Below are positions 1 to 11,995 of a stretch of 64,000 nt of DNA, piece after piece; within the stretch, counting starts at the first letter, position 1, and the number at the start of each line of letters is the position of its first letter. The notes below the pieces were generated by a model that did no database searches, was not told the DNA's origin, and saw only the letters and a program-made list of their open reading frames with translations. The translations under genes were made by a program, and so were the position numbers. The stretch is from Amblyomma americanum. Taxonomy: Eukaryota > Arthropoda > Arachnida > Ixodida > Ixodidae. The stretch lies in NCBI RefSeq assembly GCF_052857255.1, contig NC_135505.1:56730368-56794367 (forward strand). The letters are read 5' to 3'.

Positions 1-94
1 AGTTTTATAACGTCACCTCTCTGCTTTTGAGCCACCAATCCTCCAATCGCTTTTTGCTAATTTCCACTGCATATTTACATGACAATTGTTATCT

Positions 95-3000
95 TTAAAC
101 CCTAAGGCCTCGGGAAGAGTACGTTACTGTGCCTGCATCGACATCGGGATGGATACCATCACATTTTAGAATGAGGTGTTCTATTCTTTCTAGAGATTTA
201 CCACACACAGCACATGTGTCATCTTCTTCTTTAAATTTCTTTTTGTAGCTGCACGTTCTAATTAAGACACCCTGACCTAGCTTCAAAGAGGAGGGCACTG
301 CCTCTTCAGTTTTCATAAAACGTTTCCTTCTTGATCTGCGTTTTCTAGCATCGATATAGTTGTACACTATGCTTCTTTTCCATTGAATCTATCTAATTTT
401 TACTTTCGACGTTTCTAACTTGTCGTTTAATGCTCTTTCATTCTCCTTCTTCGTCTCTCGCAAACTTACTGGCCAGCTTTCTAGTTGGTTTCCGCCTCTG
501 TGTGTCAACGCTCTTTCTGTACAGGTATTTAAATACCTTAGCTGTCCACCGGTTATCGTCCAATTTCCTCAGGCGTTCTTCGTATAGTACTTTACTCTGA
601 GCTTCTCGTGCTTCGAACGTTGCCCAGCCCATATCCCCCTGTACTGCCTCGTTTGTGGTTTTCCCATGGGCACCTAGTGCTAATCTCCCAACCGTTCTGT
701 GATTTACTTCTAATCGCGACTGAACTTCAGCACTTAAGCATAGAACCGTATTCCCGAAAGTAAGCCCCGGCACCATTATTCCTTTCCAAATACCTCTGAG
801 GACTGCATATCCGTTGTACCCCCACAATGCCCTATGTTTAATTATCCCGGCATCTCTTTACCCTTTTGCTATGAGAGACTGTTCGTGCTTCTCCGTGTAC
901 ATATGTCCTCTGTTTACCAATACCCCGAGATATATGTATCCGGCCACTCGGGGTATTTCATGACCTCGTATTGTAAGCTCCTGATCAGTTGTAGCGTTGA
1001 AAATCGTCACACTTGACTTAGTTGCGCTAAAACTGAAACCAAGACTGTCTCTTTCGTCTCCACAGCAATTCACCAATGTTTGCAAATCATCCTGGCTATC
1101 TGCCAACAGTACAATATCGTCTGCATACATTAAACCCGGTAGTCGTTGCTCAACAACCTTCCCGCCCAATGTGTACGACACATCATGACCTAGATTGCTT
1201 CCTTGTAGCTTTCTTTCCGTACTTATAATATGAAGCATGAACCGCAGCGGTGATAGAGGACAATCTTGGCTTAATCCTTTGTGTACCTGGACAGTTGTAG
1301 TCTTAATTCCTTTCCATGTTATTTCAACTTCATTTTCTTGATATATTTCCTGTAGATTAATTACCTCATAGAGGACGCCTTCACCTTTTAATATGCTCCA
1401 CCGTAGTTCCCTGTTCACGTTGTCGTATGCACAGCTTTTGTCCAGGAAGGCTAAATACAGATGTCTGTTTTCCGCCTTAGCTATTTCTATGTACTGGCTA
1501 AGCACGAACAGGCTATCATCTAAGCGCCTATCACTTCTGAACCCGTTCTGAAGTTCTCCGAGTAATATATTACTTTCTACCCATGACTGCATTTTTATTT
1601 TCACCGCCTGCATCGCCAGCTTGTATGTAACTGATGTTATCGTAATCGGTTGGTAGAATTTTATGTTCGTCTTATTGTCTTTCTCTATAAATCAAATTCA
1701 TTTTACTCTGTTTCCAGCTGTGCGGAACTTGCTGATTTGTTATGACTGCCTCCAATACTTTTATCAGCGTTTCCTTGCCTCTTGGGCCAAGTTCAATAAT
1801 TAGCTTGATTGGAATTTCGTCGACCCCTGCGGACGTACATCTTGGAATATTTGCTTCCGCCTTTTTTCAGTTAAGATTCGTCAGTTCCACGCTGTTTTAT
1901 ATTGTGCTGTCCTGTGTTGCTCCCTCATTTTGGGGTGATTACTCTATCGTCTTTCTTAAATGACTCAGCTATAACTGATGAAATGTAGTCCACAGCGTCA
2001 TCTCCCTCTAAACATTTCCCTCGGCATCGTGAATCTGTTCCTGCTTTCTGTGATTCCTTAGCCCAGCCAGCTTATATGGTTCCAGAATTTTCTTGGCACC
2101 CCTTTAGTTGCATCGCGAACTTCCGCCAGCCAGCTATCAGAGGGCTGCTTCATTTTAGCCTGGACGAGGACCTGCACTTGCTGTTTCTTTTCTCGATAAG
2201 ATAGCCATTTTCGGCATACTTTCTTTTCAGATAACTGCGCCCTCTTTCCTTCTCTGTGTTCCCGTGATTCCATCCGTCGTTGTTCGATGGCCTCCCTAAT
2301 TTCCTTATTCCACCAACTTCGTGGCTTTCTCTTTCCTCTCCAGCGGTTTGCTCCTTTTACTTGCTTTATTGTTGTACTAATGAGTAGTTCTAACTTATTT
2401 TAATTTCACTTTTCCATGGGATTTGTCTCTATTGCTTCCTCTAAGCAGGCCGCTATTGGCGCTATTTTTTTGTCATTTAATTTCGCGTACTCGTTTTGAC
2501 TCCCCATCATTTCTGTTTTGAGCAGGGCTCCTAACTGTAGACTAATATGCTTGTGATCACTATCGAGGCTGTACTTCCCCTCTTCGTCTATTTCCATTAT
2601 TGCGAGCTTGCTATACATGCCCTGGGAGATTAAGCAGTTTTCAATGGTCGTTTGCCTGTTACGAGATTCCCACGTGATTTGTCCCTCAAACTTAGTTTCT
2701 CTATTTACAATAACTAGGTTGTGTCGCTCACAGAAGTCTAGAATCAACTTCCCGTGACTATCTGTGTATCCATCCAGATCCTGAATGTGGCCATTCATGT
2801 CCCCCAACAGAATAATATCGGCACATTCTCCAAACTGCTTTATAGCGTCATTGATACACTTAACTAGACCCGTGTTCTCTTGCCTGCATTTGTCCCCTGT
2901 CCCTAAATAAACTACTCCTAGCCATGTCCTTTTACCGGCAATCGTACCCGATACCCAAACATGTTCTTTGAAAGTTGACTTTATTCATTGCCAATTTGTT

Positions 3001-3190
3001 CCTTGATGTATCAGCATACCTACTCTTCCTTCCTCTCCGTTGTTTTTCTGTTGCTCCCTTCCCAGACGCAGCCATCAATAAATTGTGGGTCTTCTAGATC
3101 CCTGAGATTTGTCTCGCATAGCTCGTATACACCTACTTATTCGCTCTTTAACTGCTGTTCTTTTTCTGACCATTTCGCTCTCTTTCTACC
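95..3190 (-). pseudogene. LINE ORF2: endonuclease and reverse transcriptase, multiply frameshifted
   Basis: On the minus strand the endonuclease is recognisable around 3000-2400 (LGDMNGH, later SDHKHISLQL, giving catalytic Asp and His). A linker follows at 2273-2058. The RT palm lies in 1613-858, with motif A AFLDKSCAYDNVN, motif B as KGLSQDCPLSPL and motif C GLMYADDIVLLA, the YADD active site being intact. C-terminal pieces at 827-438 and 367-95 end in a Cys/His cluster (CAVCGKSLERIEHLILKC) common in CR1-like ORF2 proteins. The parts are in order but in different frames, so no functional protein is encoded. About 3 kb in total is compatible with a complete ORF2. Confidence 0.8.
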
Positions 3191-3201
3191 GCCTTGCATG
3201 T

Positions 3202-4386
3202 TTATATACCTGATCCTGGTGTTAAATTTCTTTTTGTAGTTTTCTTCCTGGACCTCCTAGTTGCCATTTTATTGGCGTCAGCCTCCATTGCTACACTTTC
3301 TGCTTTGCTTCTATCTGCCCCTATACCCTGAGCCGCAGTGGACTCCCTAAAATCTACTGTCCGCACTGCCAGGCGCCACCCGATCTCGGCTCCTAGCCTT
3401 CGATTAAAGTGGATGCCATCTCGTGTAAAGCCTCCGCCAAAGCCTGCTCTATGCACTAGCCTGTTTGTGTCTGCCATTTCAAAGCCTTTCTCCTGGCTTA
3501 ACTTCCTTATCCCCCGATTAACAGCCACAACGTCCTTAACAATTTCTCCGTTCCGTCCTTGCACTTCTGGCACTGTGCAAACCACGATCTCGACTTGCTG
3601 TGCTATCGCTCTTATATCGTCAACTCCCTCCAATAATCTTTCCACTACATTTGCAGATTCACCATTCAAGATACCATTTAGCCCCACCGTTACCACTACC
3701 AAATTTCGCTCTGCAACATACTTAGAAAGTTGGTTTTTTGCCTCTCTCAGTACTGCGTACATATTCCTGCCTGGGAATGCCCGACTGCTACCCGCTTATC
3801 ATCTTTTACACGCTCCATTATACTTTTTGTAAATACTCATATTTGAGTCACCACCGATAAGCACTAGGCTATTCCCTTCCTCCATCCTAACTTCCGGATT
3901 ATTATGTCGCCTCTTATCTGTGACTGCGACCTCATTCCCGGAAGTTAGCTTGTTCCCCTTCTCTTCCTCTCCTCCAGACTTCCTACCTGCCACGTGTGCG
4001 TAGCTGTTCCTGTCTGAACCTGCCTGACCTAATTCCTTATCGCTGTCTATGCCAGCGCAGGCCCCATTAACGTGGCAGGCGCTGGAATGTGCGCCAATGA
4101 GGGTTCGCTTGGCGGTGTCAGCCATTTTTGCCTCCAACACTTGACTAAGCTGTTCATGAAGGTTCCGCTTTTCTGCCCTCTCTACCAGCAGCTCTTTTTC
4201 TAGGGCATCCATACGTAGCGCCAGGCTGGTGTTGGCTTCGTCAGACCTGTCCAGGCGCGCACTTAATACGCAGCATTTGCACATAAAATCCGCGCCTTCG
4301 TCCTCCTCTACAGATGCGAACCACGTTTCTTTCAAATTCACCGACGCCTCACACTCCTTGCATTTAACCTTCAAGTTCTTGACCAT
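3202..4386 (-). pseudogene. LINE ORF1: Cys-rich finger, coiled coil, SGNH-hydrolase-like domain (one in-frame stop)
   Basis: Two open stretches in one frame (4386-3799 and 3762-3202) are separated by a stop at 3801-3799. The N-terminus has paired Cys motifs (KCKEC, later CKCC) recalling the PHD-like finger of CR1 ORF1 proteins, followed by a Leu/Glu-rich coiled coil (about residues 55-105). SGNH esterase blocks follow: GGDSN just before the stop (block I), VVVTVGLNG (block III, where GxND is usual, so the Asp is changed) and DGIHFN near the end (block V, catalytic Asp and His). In other CR1-group elements this domain has esterase activity and is thought to aid RNP or membrane interactions. 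It lies upstream of ORF2 on the same strand. The stop and the changed block III suggest it is dead. Confidence 0.7.
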
Positions 4387-4797
4387 CTTAGTAGCACTCT
4401 ATTATTACTACCACAAAATGCTAGAAAAGAAAAAGAAACAATTTCAACCACGTGCTCAAAAAAATTTGGCATACCGCGAAAGCCAATCACCTAGAAAAAG
4501 AATACTAACTACCTGTCTAACCCAGTTAACTCCCAAAGGAGCCCTGCAAATCCTTAACTGCCGGCCGGAAAAGGCCCGGTCGTTAGGTCACTGACCTGCC
4601 CTTTCGCGAGCCCTTCACCTAACTAGTCCAGATCTCAAACTAGCCTAAATCTAAGCTCTCAAAATATCAAAAGGAAAGAAGTCATCTATTTGTTGTAGTC
4701 ACGGCGCTCTCACAGTCGTAAGTCCGTGCGTTCTTGGTAACCACACGTAATCCCGAAAAGCACCGGAACAAGCATCCGCACCACACGGCTGTCAACT

Positions 4798-7700
4798 TTA
4801 GTTACCCTCTGGAGCGCCTCCTGCTGTCACGTTACCCACAGAAACTTCCTTTGCTGAATCAACTTATGTTGAACCACCCCTCCTTTATTAGTTTTGTATA
4901 CTTTTGGGATCCAACACGCTACACTACGGGTCCATTGGTTATCTTGCCTTCGCAGTACATGATCTTTCCACGGCCTTTTCTGCTTCTTGATTTCGGCACG
5001 GGTATCATTCAATCGCGTTTGTTCCAGACCTACTCAGCTGTCTCCTTGCCTCTTAACGTAACAGCTGTCAGTTACCTGCCCATAGCTGGCAGAGCTGTTC
5101 AAGAAGTGCAAATTTTTTTCGTTAGCCTCTAATTTCTTCCCCATGAACGAGAACTCGCGGGATAGTACCCTTGAAAATTTCCGCTTGAGTGATACTGGTA
5201 AGCTGGTCATGATGGCCTGGGGGCACGTGCCAAAAGTACTCCAGCGGGTAATTATTCTAACCAGTTATTTCACTCTGTACACAGAATGGATACCTGTCAA
5301 GGTGTCGCTAGGATAGAGCGGGAGAGCTCATGCAGTAAGGCTATTATGAGCAAACACCACGAAAAGACCGACACAAATTAGAAGAAAATAGAACTAACGC
5401 TGACTCACAGATACTTTATTGCAGGGAACACATTTTACACAAAAGAACCGCGTGGCATAGAAGCAAAAATAAAAAGAAAGCAAATATTGCGCAGTTCGCG
5501 GTCAGTAAACGAGCAATATATACAAGGTGTTTCAGGGAGGATTTTCAGTAAATGTCAAAAATAAGTGTTTGAGTTACAAATTTCGCTTTTTCAGCATGGT
5601 ATTACTAGCGTTTTCGAGCACCAGAGACCCGGTGAATCGTTTTAACTAGTAAGCGGGACAAGTAATTTTTAATACTGAACTTTTTAATAAATAGAATTAG
5701 GCTGCTAGTTTTAAATTAAATTTTTGAAGCCGGTAGTTACTGATAGCCGTATGAATTTTAAGAAGTTAGAAAACGCGATTGCCTTCTGTGCTTTGGCTCG
5801 ACAAAATTTGTCTGCATCGTGCCCAAATACATGCGCTGTCGAAAAGCACGCAGGCAGAGCAAACTTTCCAGTGCTCGTAACTAGTCAAAAAAGTCAAATT
5901 TTGTCCAGCCACAGCGTCAAGGGTAATCGCGTTTTCTAAATTCTCAAAACCGATATGTCTATTACTAACGGCCGGCTACAAATATCTGATTGCGACTAGG
6001 CGGCTAACTCTAAATGTTAAAAATTATTATTAAAAATCAGATAACCGGCTTACTACTGAAAACGTTTCACCCATGTTCTGGCGTACGCCACACTAGTAGT
6101 ACTATTCCGAAAGATCTATAATTTTACCCCAAAAAACCTGTTTTTCAAAATTTCTTAGTCTTCCCTTAAAGAGCTGGTAGATAGGCTTGTGACGCAGTAA
6201 AACAGAAGCACCGTCATACAAAAGCTGAGTTCCTAACTTTCATTTGCTTTCTAAGAAAGCTACTGGAGGTTCGGATTATGGACGTGCGACTTCTTTAGAT
6301 AAAATATGACTCGTCTACAGTCTGGTACAGTGGTTACAGTGCCAAAAGAAAATAATGTTACATCAAGGCCCACAGTTGTCATCGCGAAAGTGAAGTGAAA
6401 CGTAATAATATGCAAAATTACAAAGCCCATTTCCGTGTTCACGCAAAGCTATATTTATGCGGCATACTGTCTACCAAATATGCTTTACCACGAGAATACC
6501 GAGCCGAAGTACTACAGCACCGGCATGTCCAAATCCCAAAAGCTGATTTCCGTGCATAACAGAGCTTAAGATCAGGATTAGAGCAGTATACGTTCATAAT
6601 TCACTTCTTAATCGTGGCACAAAATCGACCAAACTACAGCACTGTTTTAAAAGCAATGGCCAGTTTCTGTCTTGTGTCCAGGCTGTTCAGTTTATGTATT
6701 TATCGTATCACTTATGGTATCACCGCCAGTTTCTTTCTGCTCTCTCTTTCACGGAAGTGAAATCACACAGCTTGGAAACCCAGCTGCCGCCATCACCTTA
6801 AGTTGCGAAGCATTACAGTTACCCTGTTAATGGAAACAAACATTCGGGACTTCCGCGCGGAAGCAAGCCGATGTGGTGTTGGTTTAAACGTTTCTCGACG
6901 GTCGGGAAGATATATATTACTCAGCTTTCACCGGACGCGGCGAGCACTTTTATCACACAATCTTTCGTCGACATTATCTCAACACTGAGGAGTTTCAGCG
7001 TATAATTTTTCTGCAAGGTTAATGTAACATGGGGAATTTGGAGAAGTCACATCGGGTTGTTTCGTCCTCAGGTTTCTCTCTTTCCTCAAATCCTCCATAT
7101 TAAGGTGAATTTTCTTAATAATAACCGAGTGCAGATGTACATTTTGTTTACATCTGTTTAGTGCAAAGCATACCTGGTGCAGTCTCCCGTCAGTTCGGTG
7201 AACTCCGTCCGATTTTTATTGACTACGTTCCCTCGAAGACTTCTCTACATTTCCTCGCCTGAGTTGCCGATTGCAGAGACAGTCTACCTTCGCGAAAGCA
7301 AGGCAAGAGGGCCTCCACTGCGTTTGATTTCCCATCTTTCAATAACCAAAATCGTGAGGGTCAGATTTAAAGTTCCTGTGGCTCTGTATTTTGTAAGCAA
7401 TAATTACACTATGAGTCATTAAAACAGCAGACTTGTACAACATTTTACATGACGGAAAGCCCAATCTCACATGCGCTCATCCCTTTGGTTGGGAAAAGGG
7501 TCAGGCTCTTATCATGAGAAGAAATACAGCGCCCAAGACATGGCAAACGACGACGGTGAGATACAAATGCGCTGATTTATGACTGGAGTTTAATTATAAA
7601 TAATCTGAGAAAGGTGCAGAAAAGACCGTTAGCTAAAAGCGGCATTGCAAAACAAAAAATAAAAATCTGGACGAAAAAGATATCAAGAAAAGATCAACGA

Positions 7701-9055
7701 TCAAACAATGTTTTGTTCAGGAGGGAAAATGTGGCAGGCTGGCGTAAGCATAGGATGGGCTTCAACGCAGTGTGTCTCATGGTGTCTCACGCCTCAAAAT
7801 TAGAGCCGATGTTTCAAGTCGAGAATGTAGATGCAAAGTGTGTATTGAAACACTTGTTACCCTTATGGTATCATATGTATCCGGTAAAGCGTCTTGCGTA
7901 GTTTCTTCTCCAATGGAATTGCACCGAATCGACTAGGGTTCGTTCTTGTGAACTTCTGGGTACGGAGCTTCAAGCTGCCTGTTTTTCGCGTAGAGATAAC
8001 CTCGTTGCAATATTGCCTGCCGCTAGACACACCTTTAATTTCGTCTTGCCGGCACATCTCGCTCACAACCTGCGGCCATGCTTTCTGGAGAGAGCGGAAA
8101 CTCCAAGGCAAAATCATATCCACCCGATATGTACAATAAGACTTTCTTTGTGGACAAAAAATACCATTATAAGCCTATGTTGTCTCCTCAAAAAGGCCGA
8201 TGTCTATCGCAATGACTTCCGTTCATACCATAATGTGACGGCCGTGACCGCTTAGTCAAACCCGATTTTCTTATCTTGTTTCTGTGCATGCCTGCCCGGC
8301 ATTAAGCTAATGATTGTCTTCCTTTAGACGATGCTGCGTCACCGTAACGCACACCACTCAAGGTTTTTCGGTTTATATATTGGGCGATTTCGGTTTTTCC
8401 GACTTTTGAATTCAGCGACAACAACCACTCAAGAACTGTCGCTAAAACATTTCGCTCTTTCCTTGTATCTGAATGTTACCGCTGTAATTTTCCTTTGAAT
8501 CGGTCACTGGGCTGTGAACTATTTTCTAGCATTTTCTTTAGCGTCCATGTTTCGATTCACAGTTGAAAAAAACAAGATGCTTAGGTTACATAATTTATTT
8601 TATGATTATGTGCAAGCTTTTGTTATTATACCACATGAAAGCACTGAGCATCCACCGCCTAAACACATATCGAAGAAAACAAAACAAATATTCGCGTTAC
8701 TCCACCCAGGACTTTATTCTGCCTGAGCGCGTTATCTTCTCTGCCAGTTTTGTCCGATTGATTTCAAGAAAAACTTACAAATTGCATAAGCTTTAAAAAT
8801 ATGGCTGAAACAACAAAAAACAAATGCTTCTGGAAACGCCGCCTAAAGTCTATCTCCATAAGCCGAGAAAAATGCAAAGAAACAGAACCAGCTCTACCTC
8901 TTGAACAGTGCACGATATGACCTGGACGATGACCGAACTGAAGGTTAACATTATAGATTACAAAGAAATACTGTGAACTATGCTACTTCTCTCTTTGAGG
9001 GCAGTAGTTGGAGTCTCGATAGCAAGAACAGCAGTGGTAGCAGCAAAAAACGCCA
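4798..9055. other. Duplicated non-coding DNA (left segment of copy A)
   Basis: I see no recognisable protein domain or complete element here. Short open stretches at 7177-7422 and 7894-8255 have counterparts in copy B (45121-45369 and 45907-46232), and there is an antisense frame at 8123-7863 with counterpart 46070-45660. Several frames survive equally well in both copies, so this reflects recency of the duplication rather than coding constraint. Segment 5056-5247 is missing from copy B. Confidence 0.6.
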
Positions 9056-9773
9056 TAAAAACAATATCCGGCGAGATGGCAGTGAACCTTACAAGCTTTA
9101 TACTGCTTGCGCAGGTTTTTCCGACGAGCATTTCCAACACAGTTCACCCTGATGGACTTCCGTTCAACGGTGTGTGCCTGGCCTTGGTCGACTGAAATTC
9201 TGCGTCTTCTTCAGAGATGTTCGACACCTGCGAATCGCAACTGTGCCCAGCCAGTGATGATCTTGGACATTTTGCGTTTCCAAGCTGGCAACGGTGTGAA
9301 GTGGGCGTCGACGCTGCTAGGTTTCGGCTACAAAAATACCGGAGCAGCACTGTGACGACTGTTCGTGAAGCATGCGAGATGGCAGTGAACCTTACAAGCT
9401 TTCTACTGCTTACGCAGGTTTTTGCCGACGACCATTTCCAAGACGTTTCATCCTGACAGACTTCCGTTCAACGATTTGTGCCTGGCCTTGGTAAACCGAA
9501 ATTCTCCGTCTTAGTCAGAGATGTTCAACACCTGCGAATCGCAATTTTGCCCAGCCAGGGACGATTTTGGACATTTTACGTTTCCAAGCTGGGAAATTTG
9601 TCAACTGGGCGTCGACGCTGCTTTCTACTGGTTACGCAGGTTGTTTTTTTCTGCCTTTGAAGGCATCCCATTGTGTTTTTCTGGTTCCACCCCAAGTGCT
9701 TCATTTAACTTCTGACTGTCGACGACGCGGTTTCACGCGATCAAAGCATGTGCGTGACAAAATACAGATGTGT
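9056..9773 (+). repeat. Two-plus tandem units of about 302 bp upstream of the 270-bp array
   Basis: A unit beginning GAGATGGCAGTGAACC at 9073 recurs at 9375 (period 302), and a third partial copy is visible around 9610-9645 (GTCGACGCTGC plus the CTTTCTACTGGTTACGCAGG segment). The units are more diverged than the 270-bp monomers that follow. They have no sequence in common with those monomers that I can see. They could be the 5' leader repeats of the older LINE whose body starts near 15800, displaced by insertion of the younger LINE, or an older part of the younger one. The interval is absent from duplicate copy B. Confidence 0.65.
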
Positions 9774-11995
9774 GGGTGCGGCGAAAGCGCTGCAAGCAAG
9801 GTGCTCAATATGCAACGTCTTTTCCTGGTACAGGTCCTTCTGCTGTCAAGTACGCATGCACCTTCGCAGACTATCGCCAAGCTTCATCAAGTCTCAACAG
9901 AAGAATTGGTCATCAAAGATAACACATCGGGCAGCACCGTCGCCGTGGGGACGCCACAGGTGCATGGATATCGGACGTTGTCGACCGTGACGTCATCGAC
10001 CCTTGGCCCTATAAATTCGGCGCCACACCCGTCCGTCTTCAGTGGGTGCGGCGAAAGCGCTGCAAGCAAGGTGCTCAATATGCAACGTCTTTTCCTGGTA
10101 CAGGTCCTGCTGCTGTCAAGTACGCAAGCACCTTCGCAGACTATCGCCAAGCTTCATCAAGTATCAACAGAAGAATTGGTCATCAAGGATAACACATCGG
10201 GCAGCACCGTCGCCGTGGGGACGCCACAGGTGCATGGATATCGGACGTTGTCGACCGTGACGTCATCGACCCTTGGCCCTATAAATTCGGCGCCACACCC
10301 GTCCGTTTTCAGTGGGTGCGGCGAAAGCGCTGCAAGCAAGGTGCTCAATATGCAACGTCTTTTCCTGGTACAGGTCCTGCTGCTGTCAAGTACGCATGCA
10401 CCTTCGCAGACTATCGCCAAGCTTCATCAAGTCTCAACAGAAGAATTGGTCATCAAAGGTAACACATCGGGCAGCACCGTCGCCGTGGGGACGCCACAGG
10501 TGCATGGATATCGGACGTTGTCGACCGTGACGTCATCGACCCTTGGCCCTCTAAATTCGGCGCCACACCCTTCCGTCTTCAGTGGGTGCGGCGAAAGCGC
10601 TGCAAGCAAGGTGCTCAATATGCAACGTCTTTTCCTGGTACAGGTCCTGCTGCTGTCAAATACACATGCACATTCGCAGACTATCGCCAAGCTTCATCAA
10701 GTCTCAACAGAAGAATTGGTCATCAAAGATAACACATCGGGCAGCACCGTCACCGTGGGGTCGCCACAGGTGCATGGATATCGGACGTTGTCGACCGTGA
10801 CGTCATCGACCTTTGACCCTATAAATTCGGCGCCACACCCGTCCGTCTTCAGTGGGTGCGGCGAAAGCGCTGCAAGCAAGGTGCTCAATATGCAACGTCT
10901 TTTCCTGGTACAGGTCCTGCTGCTGTCAAGTACGCATGCACCTTCGCAGACTATCGCCAAGCTTCATCAAGTCTCAACAGAAGAATTGGTCATCAAAGAT
11001 AACACATCGGGCAGCACCGTCGCCGTGGGGACGCCACAGGTGCATGGATATCGGACGTTGTCGACCGTGACGTCATCGACCCTTGGCCCTATAAATTCGG
11101 CGCCACACCCGTCCGTCTTCAGTGGGTGCGGCGAAAGCGCTGCAAGCAAGGTGCTCAATATGCAACGTCTTTTCCTGGTACAGGTCCTGCTGCTGTCAAG
11201 TACGCATGCACCTTCGCAGACTATCGCCAAGCTTCATCAAGTCTCAACAGAAGAATTGGTCATCAAAGATAGCACATGGGGCAGCACCGTCGCCGTGGGG
11301 ACGCCACAGGTGCATGGATATCGGACGTTGTCGACCGTGCCGTCATCGACCCTTGGCCCTATAAATTCGGCGCCACACCCGTCCGTCTTCAGTGGGTGCG
11401 GCGAAAGCGCTGCAAGCAAGGTGCTCAATATGCAACGTCTTTTCCTGGCACAGGTCCTGCTGCTGTCAAGTACGCATGCACCTTCGCAGACTATCGCCAA
11501 TCTTCATCAAGTCTCAACAGAAGAATTGGTCATCAAAGATAACACATCGGGCAGCACCGTCGCCGTGGGGACGCCACAGGTGCATGGATATCGGACGTTG
11601 TCGACCGTGACGTCATCGACCCTTGGCCCTATAAATTCGGCGCCACACCCGTCCGTCTTCAGTGGGTGCGGCGAAAGCGCTGCAAGCAAGGTGCTCAATA
11701 TGCAACGTCTTTTCCTGGTAGTGGTCCTGATGCTGTCATGTACGTATGCACCTTCGCAGACTATCGCCAAGCTTCATCAAGTCTCAACAGAAGAATTGGT
11801 CATCAAAGATAACACATCGGGCAGCACCGTCGCCGTGGGGACGCCACAGGTGCATGGATATCGGACGTTGTCGACCGAGACGTCATCGACCCTTGGCCTT
11901 ATAAATTCGGCGCCACACACGTCCGTCTTCAGTGGGTGCGGCGAAAGCGCTGCAAGCAAGGTGCTCAATGTGCAACGTCTTTTCCTGGTACAGGT
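9774..11995 (+). repeat. 270-bp tandem monomer array, eight full units plus a partial ninth
   Basis: Units begin GGGTGCGGCGAAAGCGC at 9774, 10044, 10314, 10584, 10854, 11124, 11394 and 11664, with a truncated ninth at 11934 ending near 11995. Spacing is exactly 270 bp with no indels between units, only scattered substitutions. As 270 is divisible by three, one reading frame (90 codons per unit) stays open across the array into ORF1. Other frames are also partly open, so openness alone is not proof of coding. The arrangement recalls the monomeric promoters of mouse L1 elements. Confidence 0.95.

Larger units (their letters stand above)
1..4797 (-). mobile_element. CR1-like non-LTR retrotransposon, decayed, near full length
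   Basis: Reading the minus strand from about 4797 to 1 gives a 5' leader, an ORF1 with a Cys-rich finger and SGNH-hydrolase blocks, then an ORF2 with APE-type endonuclease, reverse transcriptase and a C-terminal Cys/His cluster. That order is typical of CR1-group LINEs. ORF2 is broken by several frameshifts and stops, ORF1 by one stop. The 3' end lies at or just beyond base 1, because the last bases align with a second 3' end at 33321-33571. The 5' end abuts the start of the duplicated block at about 4798, so the block may continue to the left of this window on the far side of the element. Confidence 0.8.

Noticed and set aside
9887..11968. Repeated antisense ORFs of 87 residues and plus-strand ORFs of 72 residues in the monomers
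   Set aside because: They are shadows in other frames of one repeated unit, without promoter or domain support.
9774..11995. CRISPR array or ordinary satellite
   Set aside because: Units are 270 bp with no alternating spacers, they sit directly in front of a LINE ORF1, and the genome looks eukaryotic.
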